Shown: positions 34,762 to 43,789 of the stretch, piece by piece
Position numbering within the stretch: position 1 is the first letter of the stretch
How the letters are laid out: each line of letters begins with the position of its first letter
Assembly: GCA_017403145.1 (NCBI GenBank)
Contig: JAFQOO010000009.1
Coordinates: forward strand, 62,001 to 126,000
DNA length: 64,000 bases
Direction: 5' to 3'
From: Clostridia bacterium
GTDB lineage: Bacteria > Bacillota > Clostridia > Christensenellales > DTU072
The notes under the pieces: model-generated
What the model was told of the DNA's origin: nothing
Database searches by the model: none
The model's input: the letters and a program-made list of their open reading frames with translations, nothing else
Made by a program: the position numbers and the translations under genes

Positions 34762-34790
34762 TTGTAATTTGCTTTAATATATAGTATTAT
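34762..34790 (+). promoter_or_regulatory. Promoter of the EF-G-like gene
   Basis: TTGTAA (34762-34767), 17 bases, TATTAT (34785-34790), followed by an AAGGAG site before the ATG at 34826. Confidence 0.65.
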
Positions 34791-34825
34791 ATATGTACAC
34801 GCATTCTTTTTAAGGAGAAAATATA

Positions 34826-36880
34826 ATGGCAGTTTTTCACAAAGATAAGATTAGAAACATCGCTTTGATAGGACACGGTGGCGAAGGTAAAACCTCTCTT
34901 CTAGAAGCAATCCTTTATAAGACCAAGGCTATCGACCGTCAAGGTAAAGTAGACGATGGTAACTCCGTATCCGACTACGACCAAGAAGAAATAGCACGTA
35001 AGATGTCCATATCACTTTCTATGGCTTACGTACAATACAAAGATTATAAATTCAACTTTCTTGACGTTCCCGGCTTCTTCGATTTCGAAGGCGAAATGGT
35101 ATCCGCTCTTTCCGTAGCAGATGCAGCTATCGTTGTAACCAGTGCAAACGGTAACGTTCCCGTTGGCGCAGAAAAAGCTCTTGAGTATTGTCAAGAAAAA
35201 GGCATCCCCACTCTTATTTGGGTAAACGGTGTTAATAAAGAAAATAGTAGCTACGATGCAACTCTCGATGCATACCGCAATAAGTATGGTTCAAAAGTTG
35301 TTTCTATCGAACTTCCCATTATGAACGGAACCACTATGGAAGGGTACGTTGACGTTATCGAAGGTAAAGCATACGACGTTAAGGGCGCAGAAATTGCTAT
35401 GCCTGCAAGCATACAAGACAAATATGCAGAAGAAGACGGCACTCTAATGGAAGTTGTTGCAGAAGCTAGTGAAGAATTGATGGAAAAATACTTCGGTGGC
35501 GAAGAAATCAGCGTTGAAGAAAAGAAAGCAGGTATCAAATCTCGTTTTATAAACGCAGAAGTATATCCTATGATGGCAGGCGTTGCTACCGGTAACTCTC
35601 AAATTAGCGGACTACTCGACCACATCATCGATATATTCCCCATTCCCGGCGAATCTATCAAGACCAACTCCACTGCAGGCGAACTTGTATGCGACGAAAA
35701 CGGTAAGTTTGTTGCTCAAATCTTCAAGACCATCGTTGACCCCTTCGTAGGTAGACTTCTTATGTTCAAAGTACTACGCGGTAAGGTAGCTATCGGCGAC
35801 CAAGTTATCAACGTAGAAAAGGACGAAAACGAAAAGATTACCTCCATTATGGCTCTCCGCGGTAAAAAGCAAGATGCTATGGACGCTGTTTATGCAGGTG
35901 ATATGGGCGCTTTTGCAAAGCTCAACTACACCCAAACCAACAACACTTTGAGCGATACTACCGACGTAGTTAAGTGCGACCCCATCGCATTCCCCGCTCC
36001 CGTTATCAGCTTTGCAGTTTCTTCTGCTGATAAGAATAGCGAAGATAAAGTTTTCGCAGGTCTATTCAAACTAATGGACGAAGATATTACCTTCAAACTA
36101 GAAAAGAATGCAGAAACCAACGAAATGGTTCTTTCCGGTCTTGGCGAAATGCAACTCGATATCCTTTGCAAGAAGGTTAAGAATAAGTTTAACGCAACTC
36201 CCGTTCTTCGTGAGCCTCGTATCGCATACCGCGAAACCATCAAGAAGACCGTTGAAGCAGAAGGTAAACATAAGAAGCAATCCGGTGGTGCAGGACAATT
36301 TGGTCAATGCTCCGTTCGTTTCGAGCCCGGTGCAGAAGATGGTATCTTCGAATTCGTAGACGCAGTTGTTGGTGGTGCTATTCCCCGTCAATTTATCCCC
36401 GCAGTAGAAAAGGGTCTCCGCGAAGCTGCTCCCAAGGGTATCCAAGCTGACTATCCCGTTATCAACCTCAAGTGCACTGTATTCGATGGTAAATACCACC
36501 CCGTAGATAGTAAGGAAATCGCATTTATCACCGCTGCTAAACTTGCTTTCCAAGATGGTTGCTCAAAGGCTAACCCCGTATTCTTAGAGCCTGTTATGCA
36601 CATTGACGTTATCGTTCCCGATTCATACATGGGCGACGTTATGGGCGATATGAGCAAGCGTCGTGGTAGAATCCTCGGAACCGACTCCGTTGCTGGTAAG
36701 ACCGTTGTTTCCGCCGAAGCTCCCCAAGTAGAACTTGCAAAATATGCAACCGACCTACGTTCTATGACCCAAGGTCGCGGTAAGTTCACCCTTGCTTTCG
36801 AACGTTACGAAGAAGTTCCCAGCACGCAAGCAACTAAAATAATTGAGGACTATAAGAAACGTCTTGCAGCAGAAAAATAG
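34826..36880 (+). CDS. EF-G-like translational GTPase homologue with altered G4 motif
   Basis: This 684-residue protein has the five-domain layout of elongation factor G-like proteins (the fusA2/EF-G-II type). G1 is GHGGEGKTS (16-24) and G3 is DVPG at 80-83. The guanine-specificity motif NKxD is replaced by NGVN at 134-137, so base recognition may be relaxed. Domain IV (about 460-580) includes AEGKHKKQSGGAGQFGQCSV and domain V ends in a short basic tail. The true fusA is presumably elsewhere. Codon use looks highly expressed. Its TAG stop is followed at once by the second structured-repeat cluster. Confidence 0.85.
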   Translation: MAVFHKDKIRNIALIGHGGEGKTSLLEAILYKTKAIDRQGKVDDGNSVSDYDQEEIARKMSISLSMAYVQYKDYKFNFLDVPGFFDFEGEMVSALSVADAAIVVTSANGNVPVGAEKALEYCQEKGIPTLIWVNGVNKENSSYDATLDAYRNKYGSKVVSIELPIMNGTTMEGYVDVIEGKAYDVKGAEIAMPASIQDKYAEEDGTLMEVVAEASEELMEKYFGGEEISVEEKKAGIKSRFINAEVYPMMAGVATGNSQISGLLDHIIDIFPIPGESIKTNSTAGELVCDENGKFVAQIFKTIVDPFVGRLLMFKVLRGKVAIGDQVINVEKDENEKITSIMALRGKKQDAMDAVYAGDMGAFAKLNYTQTNNTLSDTTDVVKCDPIAFPAPVISFAVSSADKNSEDKVFAGLFKLMDEDITFKLEKNAETNEMVLSGLGEMQLDILCKKVKNKFNATPVLREPRIAYRETIKKTVEAEGKHKKQSGGAGQFGQCSVRFEPGAEDGIFEFVDAVVGGAIPRQFIPAVEKGLREAAPKGIQADYPVINLKCTVFDGKYHPVDSKEIAFITAAKLAFQDGCSKANPVFLEPVMHIDVIVPDSYMGDVMGDMSKRRGRILGTDSVAGKTVVSAEAPQVELAKYATDLRSMTQGRGKFTLAFERYEEVPSTQATKIIEDYKKRLAAEK

Positions 36881-37007
36881 TAAGACACGCTATTTGAGCG
36901 AATAATTTCACAAAATAAAAGCCACTCTCGGTCGTTTACCCAAAGTAAAGTCCCGTCGAGTGGCTTTTTCATTTTGCTTGTTCTTCATCCCAACTAGCGA
37001 GTCTTAC
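36881..37007 (+). repeat. Structured element, cluster 2 copy A
   Basis: It begins directly after the TAG of the EF-G-like gene. The ends pair as GTAAGACACGCTA (36880-36892) with TAGCGAGTCTTAC (one mismatch). Helix AAAATAAAAGCCACTC pairs with GAGTGGCTTTTTCATTTT, and the core CGGTCGTTTACCC ... GTAAAGTCCCG is intact. It is the first unit of a 175-base tandem repeat. Confidence 0.85.
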
Positions 37008-37055
37008 CTAAATCCTAAATATATAAAGATATAACTAGACGTTTAATAATTCTAA

Positions 37056-37182
37056 TGAGACACGCTATTTGAGCGAATAACTTTACAAAATAAAAGCCAC
37101 TCTCGGTCGTTTACCCAAAGTAAAGTCCCGTCGAGTGGCTTTTTCATTTTGCTTGTTTTTCATCCCAACTAGCGAGTCTTAC
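37056..37182 (+). repeat. Structured element, cluster 2 copy B
   Basis: Nearly identical to copy A and displaced by exactly 175 bases, together with the 48-base AT-rich flank. Few substitutions separate them, so the duplication is recent or kept uniform by recombination. Confidence 0.85.
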
Positions 37183-37230
37183 CTAAATCCTAAATATATA
37201 AAGATATAACTCAACGTTTAATAATTCTAA

Positions 37231-37330
37231 TGAGACACGCTATTTGAGCGAATAACTTCACAAAATAAAAGCCACTCTCGGTCGTTTACGCAAAGTAAAG
37301 TCCCGTTATTTTGTTCGTAATAGCTAGATT
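37231..37330 (+). repeat. Structured element, cluster 2 copy C, truncated
   Basis: The left half and core match copies A and B through GTAAAGTCCCG (to about 37306). The right arm of the main helix is missing, and the sequence resumes at ATTTTGTTCG and ends near TAGCTAG. With A and B it forms a tandem array of 175-base period. No gene lies in 36881-37397. Confidence 0.7.
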
Positions 37331-37367
37331 CTATGATACAAAAAGCATAACTAATCTAAAAATAATA

Positions 37368-37388
37368 AAAGCACCGCGAAGGTGCTTT
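37368..37388 (-). terminator. Terminator of mntP
   Basis: AAAGCACC pairs with GGTGCTTT around GCGAA; read on the minus strand it is followed by TTATTATTT and closes mntP. Confidence 0.8.
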
Positions 37389-37397
37389 GTTTTATTT

Positions 37398-37988
37398 TTA
37401 AAAGAAGCTGGTTATAAAAATTTCAAGTCCAATTAGTATAAGTATTACTCCACCGAATATGCTGGCTTTGTTTTGGAATTTTGTGCCGATTGCCTTGCCG
37501 ATATATACGCCTGCTAGACAAATTCCTACGGTAAGAACACCTATAATGCCCGATGAGAGTAGTGCTTCCCATACGTTGTAGCTTGATATTGTAAAACCCA
37601 CGGAGAGGGCGTCTATGCTTGTCGCAATGCCTTGTACGATAAGTAATCCGAATGATAGGGGCTTGGTAGGGCAAGAGTCTTTTTCTTCTTTTTTCTTGAC
37701 ACCTTCGTAAATCATTTTACTACCGATAAAACAAAGCAATATAAGAGCAATATATGGAATTGCAACTTCAATAAAGGTAAAGTATTTTGCAACCGTACTA
37801 ACCAGCACCCAGCCTATAAAAGGCATTAGGAATTGGAAAAATCCAAACGTGCCGGCAATTAAGCTGGCTTTAGGGAATTTTATATCTTGATAACATAGTC
37901 CGTTTGCAAGCGATACGGAGAAAGCGTCCATAGCTAACCCTAAACCCAAAAGAAGACTATTGATAAAAAACATTACGTCTAAATTCAT
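37398..37988 (-). CDS. mntP: Manganese efflux pump MntP
   Basis: This 196-residue inner-membrane protein has six predicted helices arranged as two halves. The conserved acidic motifs are LAMDAFSVSLANG in helix 1 and IATSIDALSVGFT in the second half, with glycines for tight packing. MntP exports Mn2+. The 60 bases upstream show a hairpin but no recognisable manganese riboswitch. It is downstream of the malic enzyme gene on the same strand. Confidence 0.95.
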   Translation of the reverse strand: MNLDVMFFINSLLLGLGLAMDAFSVSLANGLCYQDIKFPKASLIAGTFGFFQFLMPFIGWVLVSTVAKYFTFIEVAIPYIALILLCFIGSKMIYEGVKKKEEKDSCPTKPLSFGLLIVQGIATSIDALSVGFTISSYNVWEALLSSGIIGVLTVGICLAGVYIGKAIGTKFQNKASIFGGVILILIGLEIFITSFF

Positions 37989-38004
37989 AATACCTTATAT
38001 AATT

Positions 38005-38029
38005 AAGCCCAAGCAAAATGCTTGGGCTT
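38005..38029. terminator. Hairpin between malic enzyme and mntP
   Basis: AAGCCCAAGCA pairs with its complement around AAA. The T-run lies on the plus strand while both neighbouring genes read on minus, so its use as a terminator for the malic enzyme gene is uncertain. Confidence 0.5.
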
Positions 38030-38047
38030 TTTTTAACCGTTTAAAAA

Positions 38048-39220
38048 CTAGATTCTATTAACACCGGTCTTTCTTGCAGCTTCGGCAACAGCAGCGGCAA
38101 CAGTCTTGCCAACGCGCTCGTCGAATGCTTTGGGAATGATGTATTCTGCGGAAAGCTCTTCATCGGAAACAAGAGATGCAATTGCCTTTGCAGCAGCTAT
38201 CTTCATTTCTTCGTTGATATCCTTTGCACGAACGTCTAGAGCACCACGGAAGATGCCGGGGAATGCAAGAACGTTATTGATTTGGTTGGGGAAGTCGCTT
38301 CTACCGGTACCAACAACAGCTGCACCTGCTTTAAGAGCGAGGTCGGGCATAATTTCGGGTACGGGGTTAGCCATAGGCATTACGATAGCACCGGGTGCCA
38401 TAGATGCAACCATCTCTTCGGTTACAACGCCGGGAGCGCTTACGCCAACAAATATATCAGCGCCCTTCATAGCATCGGCTAGAGTACCGCTCTTTCTTGA
38501 GAAATTGGTAATAGAGGCGATATCCTTTTTGGATTCCATAATGTTGGGGTCGTCTATATTGAGGATACCTTGACGGTCGCACATATAGATTTCTTTTACG
38601 CCAAGTTGTAGGAATAGCTTTGCGATAGCGCAACCAGCGGCACCTGCGCCACTGAATGCAACGGTACAATCTTCAAGTTTTTTACCAACTACTTTAACTG
38701 CGTTGATAACTGCGGCTGCACATACTACAGCGGTACCGTGTTGGTCGTCGTGGAAAATTGGTATATCGGTACATTCCTTGAGCTTTCTTTCGATTTCGAA
38801 ACAACGGGGAGCAGCAATATCTTCTAGGTTGATGCCACCGAAAGAACCGGAAATGAGAGATATGGTTCTAACGATTTCGTCTACGTCCTTACTCTTAACG
38901 CAAAGAGGGAATGCGTCAACGTCAGCAAATGCCTTGAATAGAACACATTTGCCTTCCATAACGGGCATACCTGCTTCGGGACCGATATCACCAAGACCAA
39001 GAACTGCAGTACCATCGGTGATAACTGCAACGAGGTTCCATCTACGAGTTAGCTCGTAGCTCTTGTTTATATCCTTTTGGATTTCAAGACAAGGTTGAGC
39101 AACACCGGGAGTGTAAGCAAGGGATAGCTCCTCTTTAGAGGTTACGGTAGCGCGGGGAACAACCTCGATTTTACCTTTCCAATTATAATGACACTTTAAA
39201 GATTCTTTTGCGTAATCCAT
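38048..39220 (-). CDS. NAD(P)-dependent malic enzyme
   Basis: This 390-residue enzyme decarboxylates malate to pyruvate. N-terminal YTPGVAQPCLEI carries the catalytic Tyr, and LVAVITDGTAVLGLGDIGPEAG is the family signature. FHDDQHGTAVVCAAA supplies metal-binding Asp residues, and the dinucleotide loop is FSGAGAAGCAIA. It is the short bacterial form without a phosphotransacetylase tail. The gene starts 11 bases after the malate/lactate dehydrogenase gene, so the two form an operon handling malate. Cofactor choice is not certain from sequence. Confidence 0.94.
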   Translation of the reverse strand: MDYAKESLKCHYNWKGKIEVVPRATVTSKEELSLAYTPGVAQPCLEIQKDINKSYELTRRWNLVAVITDGTAVLGLGDIGPEAGMPVMEGKCVLFKAFADVDAFPLCVKSKDVDEIVRTISLISGSFGGINLEDIAAPRCFEIERKLKECTDIPIFHDDQHGTAVVCAAAVINAVKVVGKKLEDCTVAFSGAGAAGCAIAKLFLQLGVKEIYMCDRQGILNIDDPNIMESKKDIASITNFSRKSGTLADAMKGADIFVGVSAPGVVTEEMVASMAPGAIVMPMANPVPEIMPDLALKAGAAVVGTGRSDFPNQINNVLAFPGIFRGALDVRAKDINEEMKIAAAKAIASLVSDEELSAEYIIPKAFDERVGKTVAAAVAEAARKTGVNRI

Positions 39221-39231
39221 ATATTATCTCC

Positions 39232-40344
39232 TTATTTTTCCCAGGGGAATACGTATTGAGTAAGACCAAGCTTGTTACGAACTTCTATCATTTCTTGTTG
39301 AACGGATTCGTTAATCGGAACGCCTTTGTCCTTTCTATCTTGCCATACCAACCATTCTTTTTCGCCGGCGGTATAAATTCTTTCTGCGCCGGGAGCTTTC
39401 TTGGAAGCGCGGGTAGCACGGATAACGTCGCCTGCTTTCTTACGAGCAAGTTCTTCGCCGAGGAAGTGCTCGGTATCGATAGCGATAAAGTAATGTCCTA
39501 GTTGATAGGGCTTGATGTTTCCGTTTTCGTCTTTACCATCAAGAGCCTTGCCATATAAGCCATCTTGTAGTATGCAGGAAAGGAATTCTACTATCATAGT
39601 AAATCCATAACCTTTATATCCGCCTAGAGCTTCGCCGATACCACCAAGAGGTGTAAGAGCAGCAGTACCTTTACGGATAGCTTTTAGTGCGTCGCCTGCA
39701 TCGCCTTCAACAGCATTACCATTTATGTCGATAATGGTGCCGGGGTGTACGGGTTCGCCTATTCTTTCGTAGTACTCTATTTTACCATTTTGGGTGATAG
39801 AGGTTGCACAGTCGAAGATAAAGTCGAATTCTTCATCGGTAGGAATACCTACGGTGAAGGGGTTGGTACCAAACATACCTTCTACGCCGAAGGTAGGGGC
39901 AACGGAAGGACGAGCATTGGTGCCTGTCATACCTATGCAACCTGCTTTAGCAGCCATAGATGCATAATAGCCAGCGATACCATAGTGGCAAGAGTTACGA
40001 ACTGCAACCATACCCATACCATATTTTTTAGCCTTTTCGATGGCCATTTTCATAGATTTATATCCAATAACTTGACCCATACCGTCATGGCCGTCAACAA
40101 CAGCGGTGGTAGGGGTTTCCTTAATGATTTCAAAGTTAGTAACGGGATTTTGGATACCAGCGTTAATTCTATCAATATAGATAGGCTTAAAGCGGTTTAC
40201 ACCGTGAGATTCAATACCTCTGCGGTCTGATTCAACTAGTACGTCGGTAACGATTTCGGCGTCTTCTCTGGGAACGCCAACGCCAACAAAAGCGTCGGTA
40301 ACGAAATTGATAACGGTATTCCAATCAACAGTAATTTTTGGCAT
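39232..40344 (-). CDS. Malate/L-lactate dehydrogenase (Ldh2/MDH2 family)
   Basis: This 370-residue NAD(P)-dependent 2-hydroxyacid dehydrogenase is of the YlbC/Ldh2 fold, unrelated to classical LDH. The blocks SDRRGIESHGVNRF (catalytic His and Arg region), VRNSCHYGIAGYYA and GTNPFTVGIPT are typical. Paired with malic enzyme it probably interconverts malate and oxaloacetate, although lactate or another hydroxyacid cannot be ruled out. An AAAGGAG site precedes the ATG. The 232 bases upstream to gdhA contain only the gdhA terminator. Confidence 0.85.
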   Translation of the reverse strand: MPKITVDWNTVINFVTDAFVGVGVPREDAEIVTDVLVESDRRGIESHGVNRFKPIYIDRINAGIQNPVTNFEIIKETPTTAVVDGHDGMGQVIGYKSMKMAIEKAKKYGMGMVAVRNSCHYGIAGYYASMAAKAGCIGMTGTNARPSVAPTFGVEGMFGTNPFTVGIPTDEEFDFIFDCATSITQNGKIEYYERIGEPVHPGTIIDINGNAVEGDAGDALKAIRKGTAALTPLGGIGEALGGYKGYGFTMIVEFLSCILQDGLYGKALDGKDENGNIKPYQLGHYFIAIDTEHFLGEELARKKAGDVIRATRASKKAPGAERIYTAGEKEWLVWQDRKDKGVPINESVQQEMIEVRNKLGLTQYVFPWEK

Positions 40345-40516
40345 AAAAAAACTCCTTTGTTTTTACTACCTTGAATAGTACCACAAAAGAGTGTAAAAGT
40401 CAATAAGTAATATATAATCAATATTATATATTAAATTGCAACAATGCAATAATTACTTGCTAAATAAAGTGTGATTGAGACATATATTTAATAAAACGTT
40501 AGTGGCTATTGGAAAA

Positions 40517-40550
40517 GAAAAACTCCGCTAGAATGACTAACGGAGTTTTC
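40517..40550 (-). terminator. Terminator of gdhA
   Basis: On the minus strand, GAAAACTCCG-type arms pair across a short loop and end in a T-run. It is 27 bases past the gdhA stop. Confidence 0.8.
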
Positions 40551-40576
40551 GATTTATAAAAAGTGTTTTATCAAGT

Positions 40577-41839
40577 TTAGTTAAAGATATAACCCTTGGC
40601 TTTTGCTACGGTAACAAGGCGGTTAAGAGCAACTGCATAAGCGGCAAGACGATAAGAGAGGTTATACTTCTTAGCCATATCGATAACGTCGTTAAATGCG
40701 TTAATCATCTTAACCTTTAGCTTAGCGTTAACTTCTTCCTCGCTCCAGTAGTAGCCTTGAATGTTTTGGCACCATTCGAAGTAACTTACAACTACGCCAC
40801 CTGCGTTAGAGAGGATGTCGGGAAGAACTTGTATACCACGTGCTTCCAAGATAGCGTCTGCTTCAACGGTTGTGGGACCATTAGCTGCTTCGATGATAAT
40901 TTTTGCCTTGAGATTTTCTGCGATTTCAACGTTGATTTGGTTTTCAAGTGCAGCGGGAATAAGAACGTCGCAATCACAAAGAAGAAGTTCTTTGTTGGTG
41001 ATGTGCTTAACGCCGGGAGCATTGTAGTTTTCAACGAGTTCGCGCTTGAGAGCCATTTGGTATAAAGCGGGGATATCAAGACCATCTTCGCAGTATAGAC
41101 CGCCGGAAACGTCGGAAACAGCAACGATTTTAGCACCGATTTCACCGCTCAAAATTCTAGCGGATACGGAGCCGACGTTACCCATACCTTGTATAGCAAT
41201 CTTGGTGTTCTTGGGGTCGATACCATTTACGTTAAGAAGAGCTTCGGTTACGATAGAAACGCCACGACCGGTAGCATCGGGTCTGCCTAGAGAACCGCCG
41301 GTTGCGAGAGATTTGCCGGTTACAACACCGCGGAAATCTCCGCCCTTAAGAGTGTTATAGGTGTCAACGAACCAGTCCATAATTTGAGCATTGGTGTTTA
41401 CGTCCGGAGCAGGAACGTCTTGGAAGGGTCCAACGATAGGGGTGATACCTGCGGCATATTTACGGGTAAGTCTTTCGAGTTCCTTGGTGGAAAGCTCTCT
41501 GGGGTCAACGGTGATACCGCCTTTACCGCCACCATAGGGAATGTCGGCAACTGCGCACTTAAAGGTCATCCAAGCGGATAGAGCTTTAACTTCGTCGATA
41601 TTAACGTTTTGATGATATCTTATACCACCCTTGCAAGGTCCACGTAGGGAACTGTGTTGAACGCGGAAGCCTTCAAATACTTTAAGTTCGCCATTATCCA
41701 TAACAACGGGAACAGCGATTTTTAATTCTCTTTCGGGATGCTTGAGAATTTCATAATCGTTTTTAGGCATATTGATGGCGCTTGCGGCCTTGTCGAGAAC
41801 GGAACAAAAGTTATCAAAAGGATTATAAACTTTTTCCAT
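40577..41839 (-). CDS. gdhA: Glutamate dehydrogenase
   Basis: The 420-residue hexameric-type enzyme interconverts 2-oxoglutarate plus ammonia and glutamate. The substrate site is GPCKGGIRYH, the catalytic lysine lies in PYGGGKGGI, and the later IQGMGNVGSV is the dinucleotide loop. ATG 41839 is chosen because AGGAGA sits 7 bases upstream; an earlier ATG would add 5 residues and swallow that site. Cofactor (NAD or NADP) is not settled. It stands alone. Confidence 0.96.
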   Translation of the reverse strand: MEKVYNPFDNFCSVLDKAASAINMPKNDYEILKHPERELKIAVPVVMDNGELKVFEGFRVQHSSLRGPCKGGIRYHQNVNIDEVKALSAWMTFKCAVADIPYGGGKGGITVDPRELSTKELERLTRKYAAGITPIVGPFQDVPAPDVNTNAQIMDWFVDTYNTLKGGDFRGVVTGKSLATGGSLGRPDATGRGVSIVTEALLNVNGIDPKNTKIAIQGMGNVGSVSARILSGEIGAKIVAVSDVSGGLYCEDGLDIPALYQMALKRELVENYNAPGVKHITNKELLLCDCDVLIPAALENQINVEIAENLKAKIIIEAANGPTTVEADAILEARGIQVLPDILSNAGGVVVSYFEWCQNIQGYYWSEEEVNAKLKVKMINAFNDVIDMAKKYNLSYRLAAYAVALNRLVTVAKAKGYIFN

Positions 41840-41942
41840 ATAATTTCTCCTCATTTATAAAAAATTTTCTCTAATTATAATACAATATGGCGTATAATGC
41901 AAGAATTTTTTTAGGAAAAATTGTATTTTTTTATAGTCAATA

Positions 41943-41972
41943 TTGAAATTATATGCATAAATGTGCTATATT
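41943..41972 (+). promoter_or_regulatory. Promoter placed for leaderless transcription of the hydrolase gene
   Basis: TTGAAA (41943-41948), 18 bases, TATATT (41967-41972); the chosen ATG (41979) is 7 bases past the -10. Confidence 0.6.
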
Positions 41973-41978
41973 ATGGTT

Positions 41979-42632
41979 ATGAAAGGAGTTTTTAACGACG
42001 TTGAGCTGTATTATGAGGAGTATGGAGAGGGCTCTCCATTCATTTTATTGCATGGAAATGGGGAAGACCATACCATTTTTAACGTGCTTATCGACGAACT
42101 TAAAAAGCATTATAAGGTATATGCGATAGACTCTCGTTCGCATGGTAAATCGGGTAAAGGCGAGCTATCGTATTCTTTAATGGCGGAAGACGTAAAGTGC
42201 TTTATAGAGAACCTAAACCTTGATAAACCAATAGTATACGGATTTTCCGATGGCGGGATAATTGGACTTATGCTTGCTAGCAAATATCCTCAACTTATCT
42301 CTACCTTGATAGCAAGCGGAGCTAACGTAACTCCTAGCGGTTTAAAATGGCATATTAGGACATTTTTTAAAGTACAAAACTTTTTTAAGCCTAGTCCATT
42401 GCTAGCGCTTATGATAAACGAGCCCAATATTACGAGGGAACAACTAGAAGGCATAACTGCAAACGTTTTGGTATTATGTGGTAGTAACGATATGGTTCCC
42501 TATAAACATTCGCTCTATATTGCAAAAGCTATTCCAAACGCGACTTTTAAAGTGTTAAAAGGAGAAAATCACGGTAGTTACGTTATAAATTCTCCAAAAC
42601 TTTATCCAATTATAGCATCCTATTTATCATAA
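41979..42632 (+). CDS. Alpha/beta-hydrolase
   Basis: This 217-residue hydrolase has the full catalytic triad: Ser90 in GFSDGG, Asp171 in GSNDMV, and His198 in ENHGSY. The oxyanion region HGNGEDH is near residue 29. No signal peptide, so it is cytoplasmic; the substrate is unknown. ATGs at 41961 and 41973 are also in frame, but the promoter would start transcription after them. The DUF2804 gene follows 11 bases later with an AAAGGAG site. Confidence 0.85.
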   Translation: MKGVFNDVELYYEEYGEGSPFILLHGNGEDHTIFNVLIDELKKHYKVYAIDSRSHGKSGKGELSYSLMAEDVKCFIENLNLDKPIVYGFSDGGIIGLMLASKYPQLISTLIASGANVTPSGLKWHIRTFFKVQNFFKPSPLLALMINEPNITREQLEGITANVLVLCGSNDMVPYKHSLYIAKAIPNATFKVLKGENHGSYVINSPKLYPIIASYLS

Positions 42633-42643
42633 AGGAGAAAAAT

Positions 42644-43663
42644 ATGCAAAAACAAATCGAAATTAAAGAGCCAACCCTACTGCTTAACAAAGATGGTTCG
42701 CTAAAGCAACCCGGTTATTGTAAACGTAATCTTTACATATATAACCGCGAGGATATCAAAGCTCCCAAGCTACGTATCAAGGAATGGGACTTTTATCAAG
42801 TTAGCGATGGAAGATTCGTAGTACAAATGAACTTTTTTAATATTTCTATCGCCTCTGTTGGGCAAGTGGAAATCTTTGATATGCAAACGGGCAATAGGTG
42901 GAGCGATATGATGTTCCATTTGCTTACCGTAAACAGCCACCAAGTAAATCGTAACGGCGATGCTCCATATTCCTTTGAGGATAGACAAGGCTCGAAGCTC
43001 TATAAGGTAGACGTAACCGAAAGGGAAAGACGCCTATATTTTAAAAACAAAAAACTAGAGGTTGAACTTATAGCCGAGCGCGACCCAAATGCCGAAAGTA
43101 TCACAATAGCGACCCCATTTAAGAATAAGACCAGATTTTTCTATACTAACAAAATAAATTGTATGCCTACCAAAGGTACTATCAAAGTTGGTGGAGAAGA
43201 AATCTATTCCTTTAATCCCGAAAACTCCTATATGGTACTCGATTGGGGACGCGGTCCTTGGCCATATAAGAATATGTGGTATTGGGCAAATGGTTCCACC
43301 CGTCTACCCGATGGTAAGCTTTTTGGATTTGAGTTAACTTGGGGCATCGGTATTGAAGATAACGCAACCGAAACTATGCTTTTCTATGATGGAAAGGCAC
43401 ATAAGATAGGTGTTGTCGACGTCGTTGACCAACCCGATGGTCGATGGCTTGAACCCTGGCATTTCAAGTCCGATGATGGTCGACTCGATTTGGTTATGAC
43501 TCCTTTCTATGATAACTTTAATCCCTTGAACGTTGGTATCGCTAAAACCGTCTGCCACCAAGTCCACGGTTATTGGAATGGTACCGTAACCCTTGATGAT
43601 GGTACTATCCTCGAGATAAAGGATATGTATGCTTTCTGTGAGAAGATGTACAACAAATGGTAA
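42644..43663 (+). CDS. DUF2804-family protein
   Basis: This 339-residue protein has the DUF2804 layout: an N-terminal block GYCKRNLYIYNREDIK and a strand-rich middle. The conserved WGRGPWPYKNMWYWA and GFELTWGIG motifs suggest a lipocalin-like beta-barrel that binds a small hydrophobic molecule. No enzymatic motif is evident. It is co-transcribed with the hydrolase. Its TAA forms the first three bases of the next structured repeat. Confidence 0.8.
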   Translation: MQKQIEIKEPTLLLNKDGSLKQPGYCKRNLYIYNREDIKAPKLRIKEWDFYQVSDGRFVVQMNFFNISIASVGQVEIFDMQTGNRWSDMMFHLLTVNSHQVNRNGDAPYSFEDRQGSKLYKVDVTERERRLYFKNKKLEVELIAERDPNAESITIATPFKNKTRFFYTNKINCMPTKGTIKVGGEEIYSFNPENSYMVLDWGRGPWPYKNMWYWANGSTRLPDGKLFGFELTWGIGIEDNATETMLFYDGKAHKIGVVDVVDQPDGRWLEPWHFKSDDGRLDLVMTPFYDNFNPLNVGIAKTVCHQVHGYWNGTVTLDDGTILEIKDMYAFCEKMYNKW

Positions 43664-43789
43664 AAACGCGCTATTTGGGCGCTATCCATAGCAAAATAAA
43701 ACTCTCACTCGGTCGTTTACGCTTAGTAAAGTCCCGTCGTGAGAGTTTTTGATTTTGCGTCGGCTAGCATCCCAACTAGCGCGTTTTTA
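43661..43789 (+). repeat. Structured 129-bp element, cluster 3 copy 1
   Basis: The perfect 13-bp terminal inverted repeat (TAAAAACGCGCTA) begins at the TAA stop of the DUF2804 gene. The main helix is here AAAATAAAACTCTCAC with GTGAGAGTTTTTGATTTT, a different sequence from clusters 1 and 2 but equally complementary, around the same CGGTCGTTTAC ... GTAAAGTCCCG core. Confidence 0.87.

Noticed and set aside
36881..37330. CRISPR-like array
   Set aside because: The repeat period is 175 bases, spacers are nearly identical rather than unique, and no cas genes are near.
37989..38047. Manganese (yybP-ykoY) riboswitch before mntP
   Set aside because: Only about 60 bases separate mntP from the upstream gene, and the space holds just one simple hairpin.
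39745..40230. Plus-strand open frame inside the malate/lactate dehydrogenase gene
   Set aside because: It is fully antisense to a clear Ldh2-family gene, and its protein has no recognisable pattern.
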